Shown here piece by piece: positions 23,874 through 37,816 of a DNA stretch of 64,000 nucleotides; positions within the stretch are counted from its first letter, which is position 1; each line of letters opens with the position of its first letter. The position numbers were made by a program, and so were the translations under genes. Location: assembly GCF_050947875.1 (NCBI RefSeq), contig NC_134572.1, positions 123,313,105 to 123,377,104 of the forward strand, written 5' to 3'. Origin of the DNA: Dermacentor variabilis. Taxonomy: Eukaryota; Arthropoda; Arachnida; Ixodida; Ixodidae. The notes under the pieces are model-generated. The model made no database searches. It was not told the origin of the DNA and saw nothing but the letters and a program-made list of their open reading frames with translations.

Positions 23874-26800
23874 CGAATGAAGTCTTTAAAATGCGTCAGT
23901 TACGTTATTGTGTATACGAGGCCAGGCGTCTGCAACAACACAAACCGAAACAGGCTAAACAACCTCGTGAAGCACGTATTAGATGCGATCTCTCCCGCTG
24001 CGACCTCTGAAGGTCGCATTGTACGTGGTGTTCGCCAGCCAATCTTCCCATGCTTTACTTTCTTTTGTTCTGCCAAAGCTAGAGAAAGAATAATTTAATA
24101 CGGGGCATGCTATGCACAATCGTCACCAATAATCATTCAATGAACACGATGGTCAAGAGATAAAGCCGCCAACAGAGAGCTCTAGAAGCGTCTGAGGAAG
24201 TGAGAGGTGTTCGGTATACTAAAACTGCAAGCGCTTGCCTAGTCTACAATCATTCCTATTGTGATATGACGCAGGAAGGAGCAATGCTGCTCGCGTTTGG
24301 CGCTTAAGGGTACATTTGGCAGCTAAGCTCGGACGATCGGCGTCCTTCTGGGAGTAACACTCGCCTCCGAGGCGCAGGATATCGTAGCTTGTGAGCGCGC
24401 TCGAAAGCGGCTCAACGCGAAAGACGGAGAAGGAAAAAAAAGAATATGCAGTGGAGATGGCGTAAATTGGATATCTTTTAGGTCTTCGTGGAGGCCGACC
24501 CGGCGTGAAGAAGAAGAAAAATCCTTCGAGTGAGTGGGCCTCAAAGAGAAGTCAACACGGCGTGTAGCTGATAAAATCGACGGCTTTTCTTGAGTATGCG
24601 CACTTCCATCTGACTGCTCTTTCTCGCCCATTATTATTTTTTTTTGTGTGTGTATCTGTTTTTATGCGTGCCGGCAGCTTTTACGCGAGCATGACTCTAA
24701 AGGGAGTTGGCCTCCTGCAACGTTTCCTGCAATGTTTCCTGCCTCATGACTCTTGCACGTCGAGAAATCGCTTCCGTATCGATCAGAGCGAAACTTACAC
24801 CCCTACTTACGAGAGGCAACGCTTACAGGAAGCCGTGATCTAAACCTAAATAAAGAAAGCAGAAAAGACAAATGGGCTTTCTAACTACGATAGCGGGGAT
24901 GAATTTTTGTTTTCTAGAGGAATGAAGCCAGCTCGTATCTTGCCTTTCTTGTTCTGTTTTATTCTTTTCTATTGCAGTTCGCTCACTGTACATCCGTTTT
25001 TTGAGCGCGACGAATGATACTGCACGCTTTGTAAAAGAGTAAACAAATTAGGATGGCAGGTGTACAAAGACGTTTTGAAATTATGAAATATTTTGTGAAA
25101 AGTAGGAAGACAGATTAGCACAATGGGGTGGGAAACATGACGGAAAACAACACTAGTATGATTACATGCCCTCAATTCACAGTCATGGAAGATCACATAA
25201 CTGAAGATGTGTGCATTTTTTTAGCACTGCACCAATGTTCTGGCGTTTTTTGTTTCCTTTTTCAGAAAATTCTAAATTAGCCGAAAGGTTCTCAGTCATT
25301 GCTGTGCGAAACACACATCTCAGCACATACCTGTATAATCTATGAGGAAGCATACAGGTTAGGGAATATTTGGTGAGAAGCCAAAGCGGAATGGTTCCTT
25401 TCTTTTAAGGCTACAGCGAGATGATACCTTTGGCAGAATAACTGATACTCCTTGATATATTTTCTTAATCAACTCTATGAATAGGTGTTCAAGAGCCGTT
25501 CTTAATATCATTGGCGAAGTAAAATAATCAATACGAAGTTGCGGCGTTACATTGCTACCATCACATAAAGCCCAGTCATGTCGAGATTGGCATACATCTG
25601 CGGATGATTATTTTTCTGTGAGCGCCATTTTAGCTGGATTGTTGAACTGTTTACAATTGTTACTGTTTATGCAGCAGCAAAAGCTTCATTCTGAAGTCAC
25701 ACCGAAGTGTCAACTAGTAACACAAAGCGTCTTGCTGCTGTGTATGCCACTGTCTTCTCCTTTTATTTTTACCATATTAGTTGTTCACCCAGGTTAAATA
25801 CTAAAACGCAAATGATTATTTTGTCCGTTTTGAAGCATGTTAAATATTTTGACCAGCCAAAAACATTCCACACAACCCGAGCTGCTTTCCACCTGGGCTC
25901 TGTCAGAGGTGATGCGTTCGTGGCTTGGTTTCATGCAAGACACTTCTTTTCGAAAACATAACTTCAGTAAATCAGTGCTTACCTTGCGTTCACAGTTGGA
26001 AGCGGTGTGTACTATATTTGTCACACACGACACGTTTACCGCGACCACGTGCCGTAGCAACATTGTTTCTGAAATATTTATCCCGCGAAAATTAAGCGGA
26101 AGGGGGCTCCTGTTACACACGGGCTGGTGTTCGAGCAAAACAATTGCCATAATGCTGAAGTATTTTCTGTGTCCATAGACAACGAAGATTCGAGCTTATT
26201 AAAATTACCAAAACAACTACCATACAAACTCTTGTATCATTAATTTCTACTATCAGTGTGACCATGGCTAATGGTTAATCACACACCGACTTTCTGCCCA
26301 AAATAAACTAATAAGTCTGCGGTCATTTGAAGGAGCTGGAGGCCAGGTACCTCTTAATACGGAGGAAAGATAGCATGCCTCTCGTGAATTCAGGCTTTCT
26401 TTTTTCTTGGAATTTGCCGCCGATGAAATTTATTGTCTTGCGCAGTCATTTCATTTGTTTCCCGCCTTTCGGAGCATAAACGCGCAGCCATCTCGCGTTC
26501 CCAGAATAAGGCACATTCATATACGCCTGTAGACTGAAAACATAAAAAAGAAACACATGAACAATGTAATGCATTGCGTCAACCGGCTGCTACAATTTCT
26601 TTGGAACATATTTTTTTTCATCTGGAAGCAATGCAATACCTACAATGGCCACCTTCTCTGGTTCTCAAAGAGTGCTTCTCTTAATTTAAAATGTTCGAAA
26701 CCTTCCTTTCTTCTATGTCCTGAGCAGATTCATAGCGGTAAACGGTAAACTGACAGTGAAATCTCACCCTGCATATTTTCTTTATTTATTGGCCGTAAGT

Positions 26801-27264
26801 TCATGAACAATACTGGGCTGTTTTCATTATTTCTGACTTCGAAACAGTAGCGACAAGTTATGTTTTAATTATTCTGTGATTATGTCTACGTACAGTGAAG
26901 TACACTTCTATTCCGATCACCTTTCTTTTGTTCAGGGCCAGCTTGTTATTTCATATTTAGTACATATTCGTTCTATGTGAAAAGAAGGAGCCGGCGCTGC
27001 TTAAAAGCGTCAACATCTCCTAAATATCATATACTAAGAAAAAGAAGAGCCGAATTGGGATCGCCTCACAACTATGTTATCATTCTGTTATTTCCCGGAA
27101 CTGCGAACCCTTCAGCTAACCAAGACAAGAAAAAAAACACCACCTTTGATGGTAACCTGAGCAGTGAGTGCACGATATCCACGCTCGAGAGTCATTCTTC
27201 TAAATTATGCTTTCCAGTTAATGTTTACGAGAACGCAACGCAAACTCACACAGTCGAGCAACAA
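23874..27264. other. Intergenic stretch, nothing recognised
   Basis: About 3.4 kb of mostly AT-rich sequence. A slightly GC-richer part lies near 24300-24560. Several open frames of 80-118 codons were read without finding a domain. Confidence 0.5.
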
Positions 27265-27681
27265 AATCGGTAGTGGTGACGGGCGGTGCGTACAAAGGGC
27301 AGGGACGTAATCAACGCGAGCTAGTGACTCGCGCTTACTGGGAACTCCTTGTTCAAGGCGTAGAATTGCAAGCCCCTATCCCAATCACCAAAGCAGTTCC
27401 ACGGGTTGAAAAGTCTGTTCAGACAGGGATAAATACAGGCTGCTTCCTTAAATGTAGTGCGCGTGCGGTCCCGGACACCTAAATGCATCGCGTACCTGTT
27501 GTTGCTGTGTTTCGTGTGGCTAGGGGCCACTTGTCCCTCTAAGAATGGTGTAAGGCGCTGAGAACCCCGCACCTCTATGACAGGCTACAGTCTCGTTTGT
27601 TATCGGAACTCGCCAGACAGATTGGCTAAACCAACAACCAATAGAATCGATATAACCAGATCATAGCCATGCGCCATGACT
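27265..27681 (-). pseudogene. 18S ribosomal RNA pseudogene (3' part), minus strand
   Basis: The plus strand reads as the complement of the 3' third of eukaryotic 18S rRNA. GTGACGGGCGGTGCGTACAA is the near-universal 3' primer site with one change. It is followed by GGGCAGGGACGTAATCAACG, CGAGCTAGTGACTCGCGCTT, TTGCAAGCCCCTATCCCAAT, TGCGGTCCCGGACACCTAAA, GGGGCCACTTGTCCCTCTAA and GTTTGTTATCGGAACTCGCC, all in the right order. Between these blocks there are many substitutions and small gaps, so it is not a functional rRNA. No ITS or 5' part is attached. Open frames across it are chance frames. Confidence 0.92.
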
Positions 27682-30600
27682 GAACCGTGCGGTCCAGTAT
27701 ACCAGAGGTGATTAGAGACACGAGATTATCGCACACCACGACGCTTGCCTCTAAAATATGTGAAGGTAGTATGTTGACCGACATGCGCTGACCAACCAAA
27801 TAATAAAAAAAACTAAAGAACAAGAAAATAAAAAGCAGATGCTGCGCCCATAACTACTACCCGGAATAAATACACAAGAGAACAAAAAAACAAGGAAGCA
27901 CAACCAACCAAGCTGTTCGATTTTCTGAAGTTAGTTCAGGTCTTTATTTGGCGCTTCACTGCGCGCTGTAGCATCTGCGTTTTTAAAACGGTGTAAATTG
28001 GTTTTCGATCGTCTCGAGTCCGCCGGGATGAAAGAACGAATAGTGAAGAAAGCATAATCGTGTCGCTCTAAATCCTAGCTTTTCAAAATTCGTTTCTATT
28101 AACATAGATCCCATAGTATATTAGACGGGACAAAACGCCTGCATAATTTCCGTTTCATTTAGTGAAGATAGGGTGAACCTTAATTTGGGTCGGTGAAAGC
28201 ATGTGCATTAAATAAACATGTTGGATATGCCTTAAAAACATGTACTCCTCCTCCTACTTGTCCTGGCTTGTATTCACAAAAGAGTTTCACGCTATAGTGG
28301 TTCATGGAACAGGCAACACGCAAACGTAGTAGCAAACATAATATTAGTGAAAGGCGACTAGCTCCTCACAATAATGAACTCAAAGATTTGTGATTCAGGC
28401 GCGTCATTTCTCTTTGACACGAAGTTATTCCTCCGCCATCCTCAAACGGTGATCAGGAACTGTGTACCGTTCATCACCCGAGCCACCGAATTACAAGGGA
28501 AAGCAAATAAGGACGATAAAAAAAATGCATTCTGTGTGACGAAGTTCAAAAACAGTCTGAATTAGAGTGCCTGTCCACGCCGTTCGCTTTATCTAGAAAG
28601 ATGGCCCATTAGAGGTTTTCTCCGGCTAACAAAAAAGCTATCAATTGTTTAAATCACCCCTAATGCATGGAGACCGGGATTCAGACGCATGTGAACCCCA
28701 TTAGCAGACATTTATTCTCCGCGATAACAAGCAGCTCAAAGCCGCTTCATAAACTCGAAATGAACAAAGTTGTAAATGGAAGAACAAATGATAGGAATTG
28801 AAATCAGCGAACGGGGACGTATATCAGCTTCTTTTCTGCCAGTGCAATGGAATCTCCAGCGGCGGTTCCAGCGAAGGTTAAAGCATACAGAAGCCCTGTG
28901 CAAACATTCTCAATCATAGCAGCAATGTGAACACAATCTTTCTATCTGTACCCTGAGCTCTTGGGATTAAGAAAAGTATCACAATGAAGAGCTCAATGCA
29001 GAACGACGACGCTGCCATTACCGTATGTACATAGGCTATACGTAAAGAGCCTCAGCCACCGCGTCCGCCGAAGGAATTTATCAGAATGAAACAACGCCGA
29101 CTTCGAAGAGGTCGAACTCTCGGGAGAACGTGTTTGCCAAGAGACTCAGGGTAGCCTGACAAACGCATTACTGTGTGTGCGCTAAACAGACAAGCTGTTT
29201 TGTGTGCACCAACGCCAGAAACGCGGGACATCAACAACCTGCTTCTCTGGTGTTTGTTCTCAAACAGCCCGTTTTCTTTGTGCCGACGCCGTTCTATTTT
29301 GAAGAAGACAATGGCTACCTTGGCGAGTTACCGCCACATTTTCGTATCGGATATATCTATTTCTAACCTCTGTTTCTAGCCTATCTCGAGGGCCGATCAC
29401 GAAAATACTGCAATCTAAAAAGGTGACACAACTGGCGATGGTGACCGATGATGACGACAATGATGGAATTTAATCTCAGAGCCACGCTGACGACTATCAT
29501 GATGACAGTAGTGTGATAAAATTTCGGAAGGTGATGCAACCTCTAGTTGACATCGAGCAAACGTTGTTCCATCGCGGCTATCACAATAACTTATACGGTT
29601 CATACACTCCCTTCTTACTCCCAACTCCCCGTTTTTTTTATTACTCTCAAATCACTAATCGGGAAGACGGCGAAAGTTGGATTCATCGAGTGCAAGTTTA
29701 ACGTCCGCAAGGTGCAACTAGGTTACAATGGACGCCATATTTTTGCAGGACTCGTGATTATTTACAACCAACTTAATTCGTTTGGCATGACTTCATATGC
29801 GTAGCATACGAACTAAGTCGAACCTCTACACTTGTTATTTGGCTTGATCCTAAACTCTGGTGTTCTTTTTTTTTTTCATTTCCCTCAGCAGTAACGCGGC
29901 AGCTCTGGTCCAGAACTAAAGCTGCGTCACTGCGTTAGGCAGTACAGCATTGTTATGGCTAAGTTAAAGGGCCGAGCATGAAACACTACTCGATATGAGG
30001 TATTTCTACGCGCTGATTATTACGCTCATGTTATCATCTCTAATCTGCACGCACTGCCAAATATGGGAACCTATACTCACGCACTTTTATCGGGACTTCT
30101 GATAAGCAGACTTGATTTCACTGCAGCTGTCCTTAAATTTCACAGCTAGAGCATGTGCCGTAAAATTAGTAATTGCACATTTATTTAGCAACTTTTAGTA
30201 CTTAGCAAAATTACTGTCATAATGTTCCTTGCTGATGAGGCCCGCCTAGCGAATTAGCCTACCTCGAAGAACGTCAGGGGCCTAGATATGATAGTCTGGT
30301 TTAAGAGAAAGCATTCCGCATAAAAAGAAACGCCTAATGTATAGGGCTGGCTAGCATCAGTGACCCGAGAATCACTTATTCTCGGGTAAGCAAGTTCTTA
30401 ACCCAACGCTGTTCTCTCTAGCATAAAAATGTCTCGCAGCGTACGGAAAGCAGTACAGTAAACAGAGCCCATGTGGTGCTGTTAGAATAAATGGCATTTG
30501 GTTAGTTATGACCGTCATAGAACATAATATCCTAATGTTATATGTAATTGTGCGCCCCACTACATAGCAGTCTTTAGAACTAAATTATGCTATTTTTAGG

Positions 30601-30974
30601 ATTAACGTTCCGCAGATGGTGAAGTCTCTGCCTTTTATCTTAATTGTTTTCCCAGTCACATGCTCGTTTTATCATTGAATATAGAAACGTACACTAAGCT
30701 AATGAAGAGATCCAAAAAATAGAGATTTAATTATTTATTGATTGTATGCGCATTGGCATAACCATGTCAGGTTAAACGCCGCGAAACTACAGCACATTTA
30801 GGATGCCCATTCCCAGAATGCGCTGCAGTATATATTCATTACTCCCTGAAATACAAAACATTCGAATATCAACATTTTTTTTCAAAGACATATTTAAAAC
30901 TTGGTGCCAGCCACGCTACCCGGACCCATGCATGAATTACCGAGTGACTAACGGTACTAGCGCTAACTATAATT
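27682..30974. other. Intergenic stretch, nothing recognised
   Basis: About 3.3 kb of AT-rich sequence without domains, tRNA-like boxes or long tandem repeats. Confidence 0.5.
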
Positions 30975-31225
30975 TCATTTCCTTTCATTTTATTTTCCTT
31001 AAAGACCCAGCGGAGGGGTATTACGTAAGGGGTGGGTTACAGAAATATGCTTACAAAATTATCACGTAGTTTTAACGAGAGAGAGGATTAGTTAAATATA
31101 CTCTGAATGTTGAATGACACAGGATAAGAGTGATGTTGTGGGAAAGCTCATTCCAGTCGTCCCAGACTAATGCGCACTAACGGCAAAAGCTAATGGTGAA
31201 ATCATGGTTCCCGCCATTTTTTTTA
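30975..31225 (-). mobile_element. CR1/L2-like LINE 3' end, short copy
   Basis: On the minus strand the frame reads VWDDWNELSHNITLILCHST and ends with NPLSR and a TAA at 31072-31074. DWNELS corresponds to the terminal YWNDLP motif of the LINE at 9166. The 3' UTR shares the phrase GGGTATTAC(R)YRAGGGGGTGG-type sequence with the larger copy (plus strand: GGGGTATTACGTAAGGGGTG here, CGGGTATTACACGAGGGGGT there). This is a severely 5'-truncated insertion of the same family. Confidence 0.8.
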
Positions 31226-31689
31226 CCAAGGCATTGTATTTCTTGTAAACGTATTCTCCGGCTATTATAGTAATGGTGCCCGTGTAATACAAGTTAATGT
31301 TAATGCAACTCAATCCAACAATACGGGTAAATTTCTGTCCGCGCAACTAAACATGGCACGCCGGCGTTGCGCTATCTCCCACAAGCAATCGATAAGGAAC
31401 TTCGATCGTTTAAAAGAAAAAAAAAACGGTAGGCAAGCACACATTGTTGCCCAGTTACACAATCTACGCTTAGGTTGATTGTTCAAGGCACCTTGTACTT
31501 ACTTAACGGAGACTTCCACAGAGCTTTACGTCATAGGAACCTCTTGCGTACGTCTATGTGTGTGTCGCCGCAGAAGATGCGCCGCAGAAGTGTTTTACCG
31601 TCCCCAGTTTCCCGATCGGAGAAGCGGCAAGCAGACACCTTAAGGCTCCGTAATACCGGCAGACGCTATTCCTGTCACTGATTCAGACG
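31226..31689. other. Intergenic stretch, nothing recognised
   Basis: No feature recognised. Confidence 0.5.
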
Positions 31690-32360
31690 TAACTGTTTCG
31701 TTCAGACACGCGGTAACGAAAGGCAAGAGGTGCCAGAAGGACGGAGGACGATCAGCGTTCCTTGCTGCCGGAACGGCGGTGAACGTTGCGCTGTACGCAC
31801 TGCTGCGTGGGGCCAGACTCACACGAGCGCGCGCATGACAGCCGCTGGACGGCACAAGAAAAAATCAACGCATCCACGAGGAAAGCGGTCCTGGGAGGCG
31901 ACGCTAGGATACCGGCGTCGGCACACATAAATCATTTCCTTAGCAGCTCGCTCCGAGGGGCCGCGGTGAGGGAGGCTGGGGAGGTAAGGGGGGTGGTGTA
32001 TAGCGGCTAGGGTTTCGACAATGCGATGCGGCACCCGCACTGAAGGGAGAGAGCGAGGTCTGGCGGAGAGCAAGTTCGGTTGTGGGTGGAGGATGCGGAG
32101 AACGAAGATCGCGAGGAGGAAGAGGGATGACGAAGGGAGCAACGCGGCCATGGAGCTCCGTTATCTGGCAGCTGTAGACGCGACCCCGGCGGAGGTCCGT
32201 CATTTGTTGTTCCAGCTCGCTAATCTGTTCGCCACGGCCGGTCTGAAACGGAGCCCCAACGGTGGCGCGGGACGGGCAAAAGAAAGGTCCGTGCCACACC
32301 AATTGTTGGAGTGCGATGGCCTGTATGCGGCGACGGTATATACGGCGACCGGCCAAACCT
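31690..32360. other. GC-rich island
   Basis: CpG-rich with a 141-codon plus-strand frame (32021-32446) opposed by a 138-codon minus-strand frame (32356-31940). Neither shows a domain. The part around 32150-32250 has fairly balanced composition and could be conserved regulatory or exonic DNA, but nothing in the sequence decides that. Confidence 0.35.
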
Positions 32361-33040
32361 TATGCCGCATGTTTTCCCTTTATGTCTCAAGCTCTGCTTT
32401 TCTCTCGGCTATCCGTTGCCCATTACCATTTTCGACGTTTGTATAATGCTCTGAGTTCTTGAAGTACGTATGTAGGCGGAACTTCAAGAGGTTTTGTCGT
32501 TTCATTTCGGCAGCGTCTTAAGTAGCAGCGTCTGCGGAGTGCAGCAGTCGTCTTCAGGTGACATGCTTGTTGAGAAAATCCTACAGTGTCATAATCGGAA
32601 TTTTTCCAAACTCCTTTGGCCCCAATGAAGGAGACATAGTACCCGGAGTCAGTCATGTGCGCAAATAAGGACAAGCTGCTGACAGATGATGTTTATAATA
32701 GAACATGTTGACACAATGACCACTTACGTAGAAGATAACCCGCGCAATAAGACGGCAGGGCTTTTATATATTCCGGGCTTTTCGCGCGCGGAAATGTACA
32801 ATTTTCTTTCTTCGTGGAGGGGCCGTCCTTCTGTGCGCTTGCTCGTTCTGTACTCAAGAAACAGGGATAGACCAAGCAACCGTCGACAGGGAATTGAAAG
32901 TCGCGTCGTCTGCTAAGGAGCAATCTATCCATTTTCTTCCCGAAACTAGCTGTATAGTAATCGCATGATTCCATGAGGGCAAACCAGAAGCGCATGCGAG
33001 CTGATAACTGTGTGCATGATCAATCATGATAAGTCTTGAT
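32361..33040. other. Intergenic stretch, nothing recognised
   Basis: No feature recognised. Confidence 0.5.
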
Positions 33041-33093
33041 CAGTCGTGTGATCCAGTGCGCATGGTGCACAGATCACACGACTGCACTGGATC
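33041..33093. repeat. Nested inverted repeat beside the AT tract
   Basis: CAGTCGTGTGATC (33041-33053) is inverted at 33072-33084 (GATCACACGACTG). The overlapping GATCCAGTGC (33050-33059) is inverted at 33084-33093 (GCACTGGATC). The two pairings compete, so the strand could switch between two hairpins. Confidence 0.85.
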
Positions 33094-33114
33094 AATTCTT
33101 GGTCAGCTGTGGAG

Positions 33115-34132
<1,018 letters not shown>

Positions 34133-34175
<43 letters not shown>
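34133..34175. repeat. (GA)n microsatellite
   Basis: About 21 GA units. Confidence 0.95.
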
Positions 34176-34180
<5 letters not shown>

Positions 34181-35145
34181 CGAGAAGGATAAAGAATGAA
34201 TCGAGACAGATGTGTTCGCACGCTCGCGAACTCAAGACACGCTCGCCGAACAACGCGCGCGCACGTGTAAGCTCTCTCTGGAGAACATAAAACGGGGAAG
34301 GTACGAACGAAATAAACGACGCTCAAACAACGCGGAAGCCTACGGCTCGCCTACGACTACAGCGGCTGATAGATGTTGCTTTGCATTTCGAAGGAGGAAG
34401 AGGACTGCGTGATAGAGGCGCAGGAGAAAACAACAATGGCATTTAGCGGAGAAGACAAATGCTTCTCCAGATGCGACTCTCGAGCGGCATTGCAGAACGG
34501 AGATTGCGCGACGGAGGCCCGAAGTAAAACGCAAATGCCTTTTTTTCCGTTCTCTCAACTCCTTCCGTTCCCTTCTTCGCCGTCCGGAGGAAGAGGTTTC
34601 TTTATGCCTCAGTGCAGGGGCAGTGCTTCTTGTCGAGGAGTACGTGTTACCCTGCTTTCTCCATTTCCTTTTTTATTTTAGGGGAACTTCCTTCCCTGGT
34701 TTTGTTTTCTTTCTTTCAGTTTTGCGCCATTCTTATCTTGCAGATATTACGCTTTGCTAGTTTTCTTCCCCTCAGCGCAAAGTTGCAATGCGTGCACTCG
34801 CCTGCTGCATCTACAATGATGCCCGAAAGATAATGTTTCAGTTGGGTATCTCTAATGTGCACTGCGCCTGTTAACGATTGCGCAAACCAATTCGAGGGCT
34901 GAAATGAAGAAAAGTCGCCCTGTCGCGTGGACGCCCCTGCGGATATCTTCAAATCAAGTTATCCGGAATATAGGGTCGGCAGCCAGATTTCTATTCTCAG
35001 CCTCGACCGACGCAAACAAAAGCAAATGCAAGTGCGTAGAATAGTCGCTTCGCATTTGTAAACGTGTCTCAGCAAGACATGCTACTCGTTAAGGGGTAGA
35101 GAATGTCAGAAAAGGGAACTAAATTCAATTGCCTATACAAAACAG
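34176..35145. other. Intergenic stretch, nothing recognised
   Basis: Mixed sequence; the first 400 bp are richer in CpG. No domains seen. Confidence 0.45.
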
Positions 35146-35294
35146 CATGAAGTAGTAAAGGCAAGGCGCAGAAGACCAGGACTCAAGAAGAAGAACACAA
35201 ACGACAGGACCGGCGACAGGCTCCGGTCCTGCCATTTGTGTTCTTCTTCTTCAGTCCTGGTCTTCTGCGCCTTGCCTTTACTACTTCAAGCATG
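35146..35294. mobile_element. Fold-back element with ~66-bp near-perfect arms
   Basis: The left arm (35148-35213) and right arm (35223-35288) pair at 63 of 66 positions around a 9-base loop. Arm landmarks are GTAGTAAAGGCAAGGCGCAG on the left and CTGCGCCTTGCCTTTACTAC on the right. CATGAA occurs at both outer ends (35146 and 35291), which fits a short target-site duplication. No open frame. If transcribed, the RNA would be an almost perfect dsRNA and a plausible Dicer substrate. Confidence 0.85.
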
Positions 35295-36606
35295 AACCAA
35301 ATAGCCCAAGCAAGAGTTTTACAAAACAGCAGTCGGAATAGGTAAGGTTAGGCGAAAGAATGTCCTGATTCTGGTGGTGCACGTTTCGTTTCTAAGAGAA
35401 TTACTCTGGTGCATATTAAGCCTGCCCTCTCGAAGTTCCTGTGCGTCAAGGTACCTTTGCCATGTAGACGCCGACAGCGAATACTTGAATAAGTGAGCCT
35501 TCAGTTTCTTCAAGAAACCACCCGTGTGTGGCAAGAATAATCACAAACGAAACATAGGCATCCCAAAAGCATGTAGCAAGCGCTCGTAAAACAGCCAGCT
35601 CTGCCAGTCAATGACGCGTAATATTCAAAGTATCAATGGAGACATGCGATTTTAAATTAAATTTTGCGCTCGAAAACACATGCGCGTGTATGAACCAATT
35701 TCTTCCGAGATGTTCTGTAAGCAGCCTATGCTTGATTTCTATTATTCAAGGGCATGCGCTGACGGTACTTTTCTCCAAAAAGAATATTTAAAAATCCAAG
35801 TACCCACAATGCCTGCATATCTCGGCACTGATTGCAACCATGGCTTCAAGGTACAATTACAACGCCTATATCTACCGCCCCTCGATCCAGCATCCAATGT
35901 TGCAGTGTGATAAGCGCTGTGATTTACCGCCTGCGTAAACTCTGTCATTGCAGAAAGGGCCTGCAATTATATAGTGATGACTTAGCGTTCTCAGTGATGT
36001 GGCCATCAGTTTTGTGAGTCTTTGAAATCTCTAGAGATTGTAAACAAGAATATGACGAAAGGGTTAACGTAAGGCATCTTGAAGTTTTCTGGTATACACG
36101 CCTGGCGACCAACGGAGGTTAGTAAAGTGGTGCCATATTTTCTATCGAAATGCTTATTATGTATGCTTTACTGGAACGTCGCTCGAAATAACAGAGAAGA
36201 AAAAAAAACGCAGGAAATACTACTTTTGTCAGTTAACACCGACAACTAGAGATGAATGAAACGGCGGGTGGCAGGCAACAACTACCCTGGGAAATTTTCT
36301 TCGAGCGAGGTTGTATGGGAAGCGGTCTTATTAACACGATTACGTTTCATCTCCATGGCGACGGTCAGCCTCAGTCGACCAGCTTCAATGTGTGCGTAAG
36401 AGACACGCATGAAGCCTGGAGATATGATGGCGGATTTCGCAAAACGACTAAACTGGGCGCTTGTAGGGAGAAGCAAGAATCAGATTGGTTCGCAAACTTT
36501 TCACTGAACTTTTAGATCGTGGTATAGTCAACAATGAACCGAAGTTATAATGAATGTGTTCAAGAGCTTTAATTACTTAGTTATGTCATCTCAGCAACTT
36601 GATATT
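35295..36606. other. Intergenic stretch, nothing recognised
   Basis: No feature recognised; open frames up to 87 codons lack domains. Confidence 0.5.
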
Positions 36607-36735
36607 TGTCTAAAACTGGCTAAAACACGTTGGCGGGCTAGTTGCTTAAGATTCACGATAGAATCTGTAAGCACGTTTGAACAAGGACATAGAAAGAAAC
36701 AGACACAGAGGCAGCGCTGTCTCTACGGACGCAAC
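36607..36735. repeat. Possible half of a fold-back repeat (GGCGGGCTAGTTG family)
   Basis: Contains GGCGGGCTAGTTGCT (36632-36646), TAAGATTCACGATAGAATCT and AGGCAGCGCTGTCTC. The GGCGGGCTAGTTG core recurs at 37817 directly outside the second long hairpin. From recollection, full members of this family continue into an inverted second arm, which is missing here. Confidence 0.4.
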
Positions 36736-37816
36736 TCCTCGCAGGTAATATGCCAGCACATATATTGTTTAGGTAACGCTCACAGATAAAATTTGGAAAG
36801 AAAACATTTGCGCAAGATGGGGGAGATTCGGAAGAGATTTCAAGGTTGCAAACGAAGTAAACATAACGAGGTTGAGCCTCATACAAAAGTGAAATAGCTT
36901 CTTCACTACTAAAACAATACAACTGAAAAGCGCGGCATCGGTGCCTTTGCTGCGTTTTTTCTGACGTTCTCAGTCGGCGAAATGCAGCATATATTCACGT
37001 AGAGCGCAGAGGCTTCTACGCTTTGTTTTCCACTTGCTTCGAATACTAGGAAATACGGTTCCCCGGAACGGCTTCGCGTTTCTATGCGTCTCCAGATGCA
37101 TTTTCGGAGAGCAATACACTCTGGGTAGAGCAGAACGCTACTGCGAGCCTGGCACTATGAGGCTTTTTTATGATAAACCCGGTTCCTCTTACCTCCATCG
37201 TCCCGCCGTGCTTCAGCCCAACTCTGAGCACGAGGAGTCGTTTAAGTCGAAGCAGTTATGTTCCTGAAAATGCAGTCTCGTAAACAGTAGTGTTCTACCC
37301 TAAACTTACCCTATAGTTTTCTTTCTCAGGCTTTCATAGAGAAGGCCTCCTTATTTATTTCATCAATATTTCTTGTTTCTTGCGAAGACGCCCTTTGCTA
37401 TAGCTATGTCATATTCTCGTAGATTGGAGGGGAAATGCAGTGAAAAAAACAGGCACTGAATGAAACCAGGCTTCTCGTCGTGCAGCATATAGCAACGAAT
37501 ATATGGTGCAGCCCGAATTTCTCCCCAAAATACGGCAAAACGTTGCCAATGAAAGGTGAGAAAAGGTGTTATTTCCTCAATTAATTGCTTATGCAGGCTC
37601 AAATGAGCGGGAAATGAGATCTGCGAAGTCACCGCTAATTTGTAGGCTTGCAAGAAATAGTCAAATTCAATTGTGTCCCGTTCTCTATCCGCGACAGAAC
37701 GTTCCCATGTAGCACATTATCATTTACTATGACTTTCTATTGGAACGAGTGTTCTACGTGTGGCACTCGACTATGTAATTACGTAATGTTAGTAAATATT
37801 CTATGTAACAGGCAAA
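36736..37816. other. Intergenic stretch, nothing recognised
   Basis: No feature recognised. Confidence 0.5.

Noticed and set aside
27273..27572. Short frames on both strands (69 and 83 codons)
   Set aside because: They overlap the 18S rRNA pseudogene; open frames across rRNA are a known annotation artefact.
32021..32446. 141-codon plus-strand frame
   Set aside because: Opposed by a similar minus-strand frame and lacks any motif; kept only as a GC-rich island.
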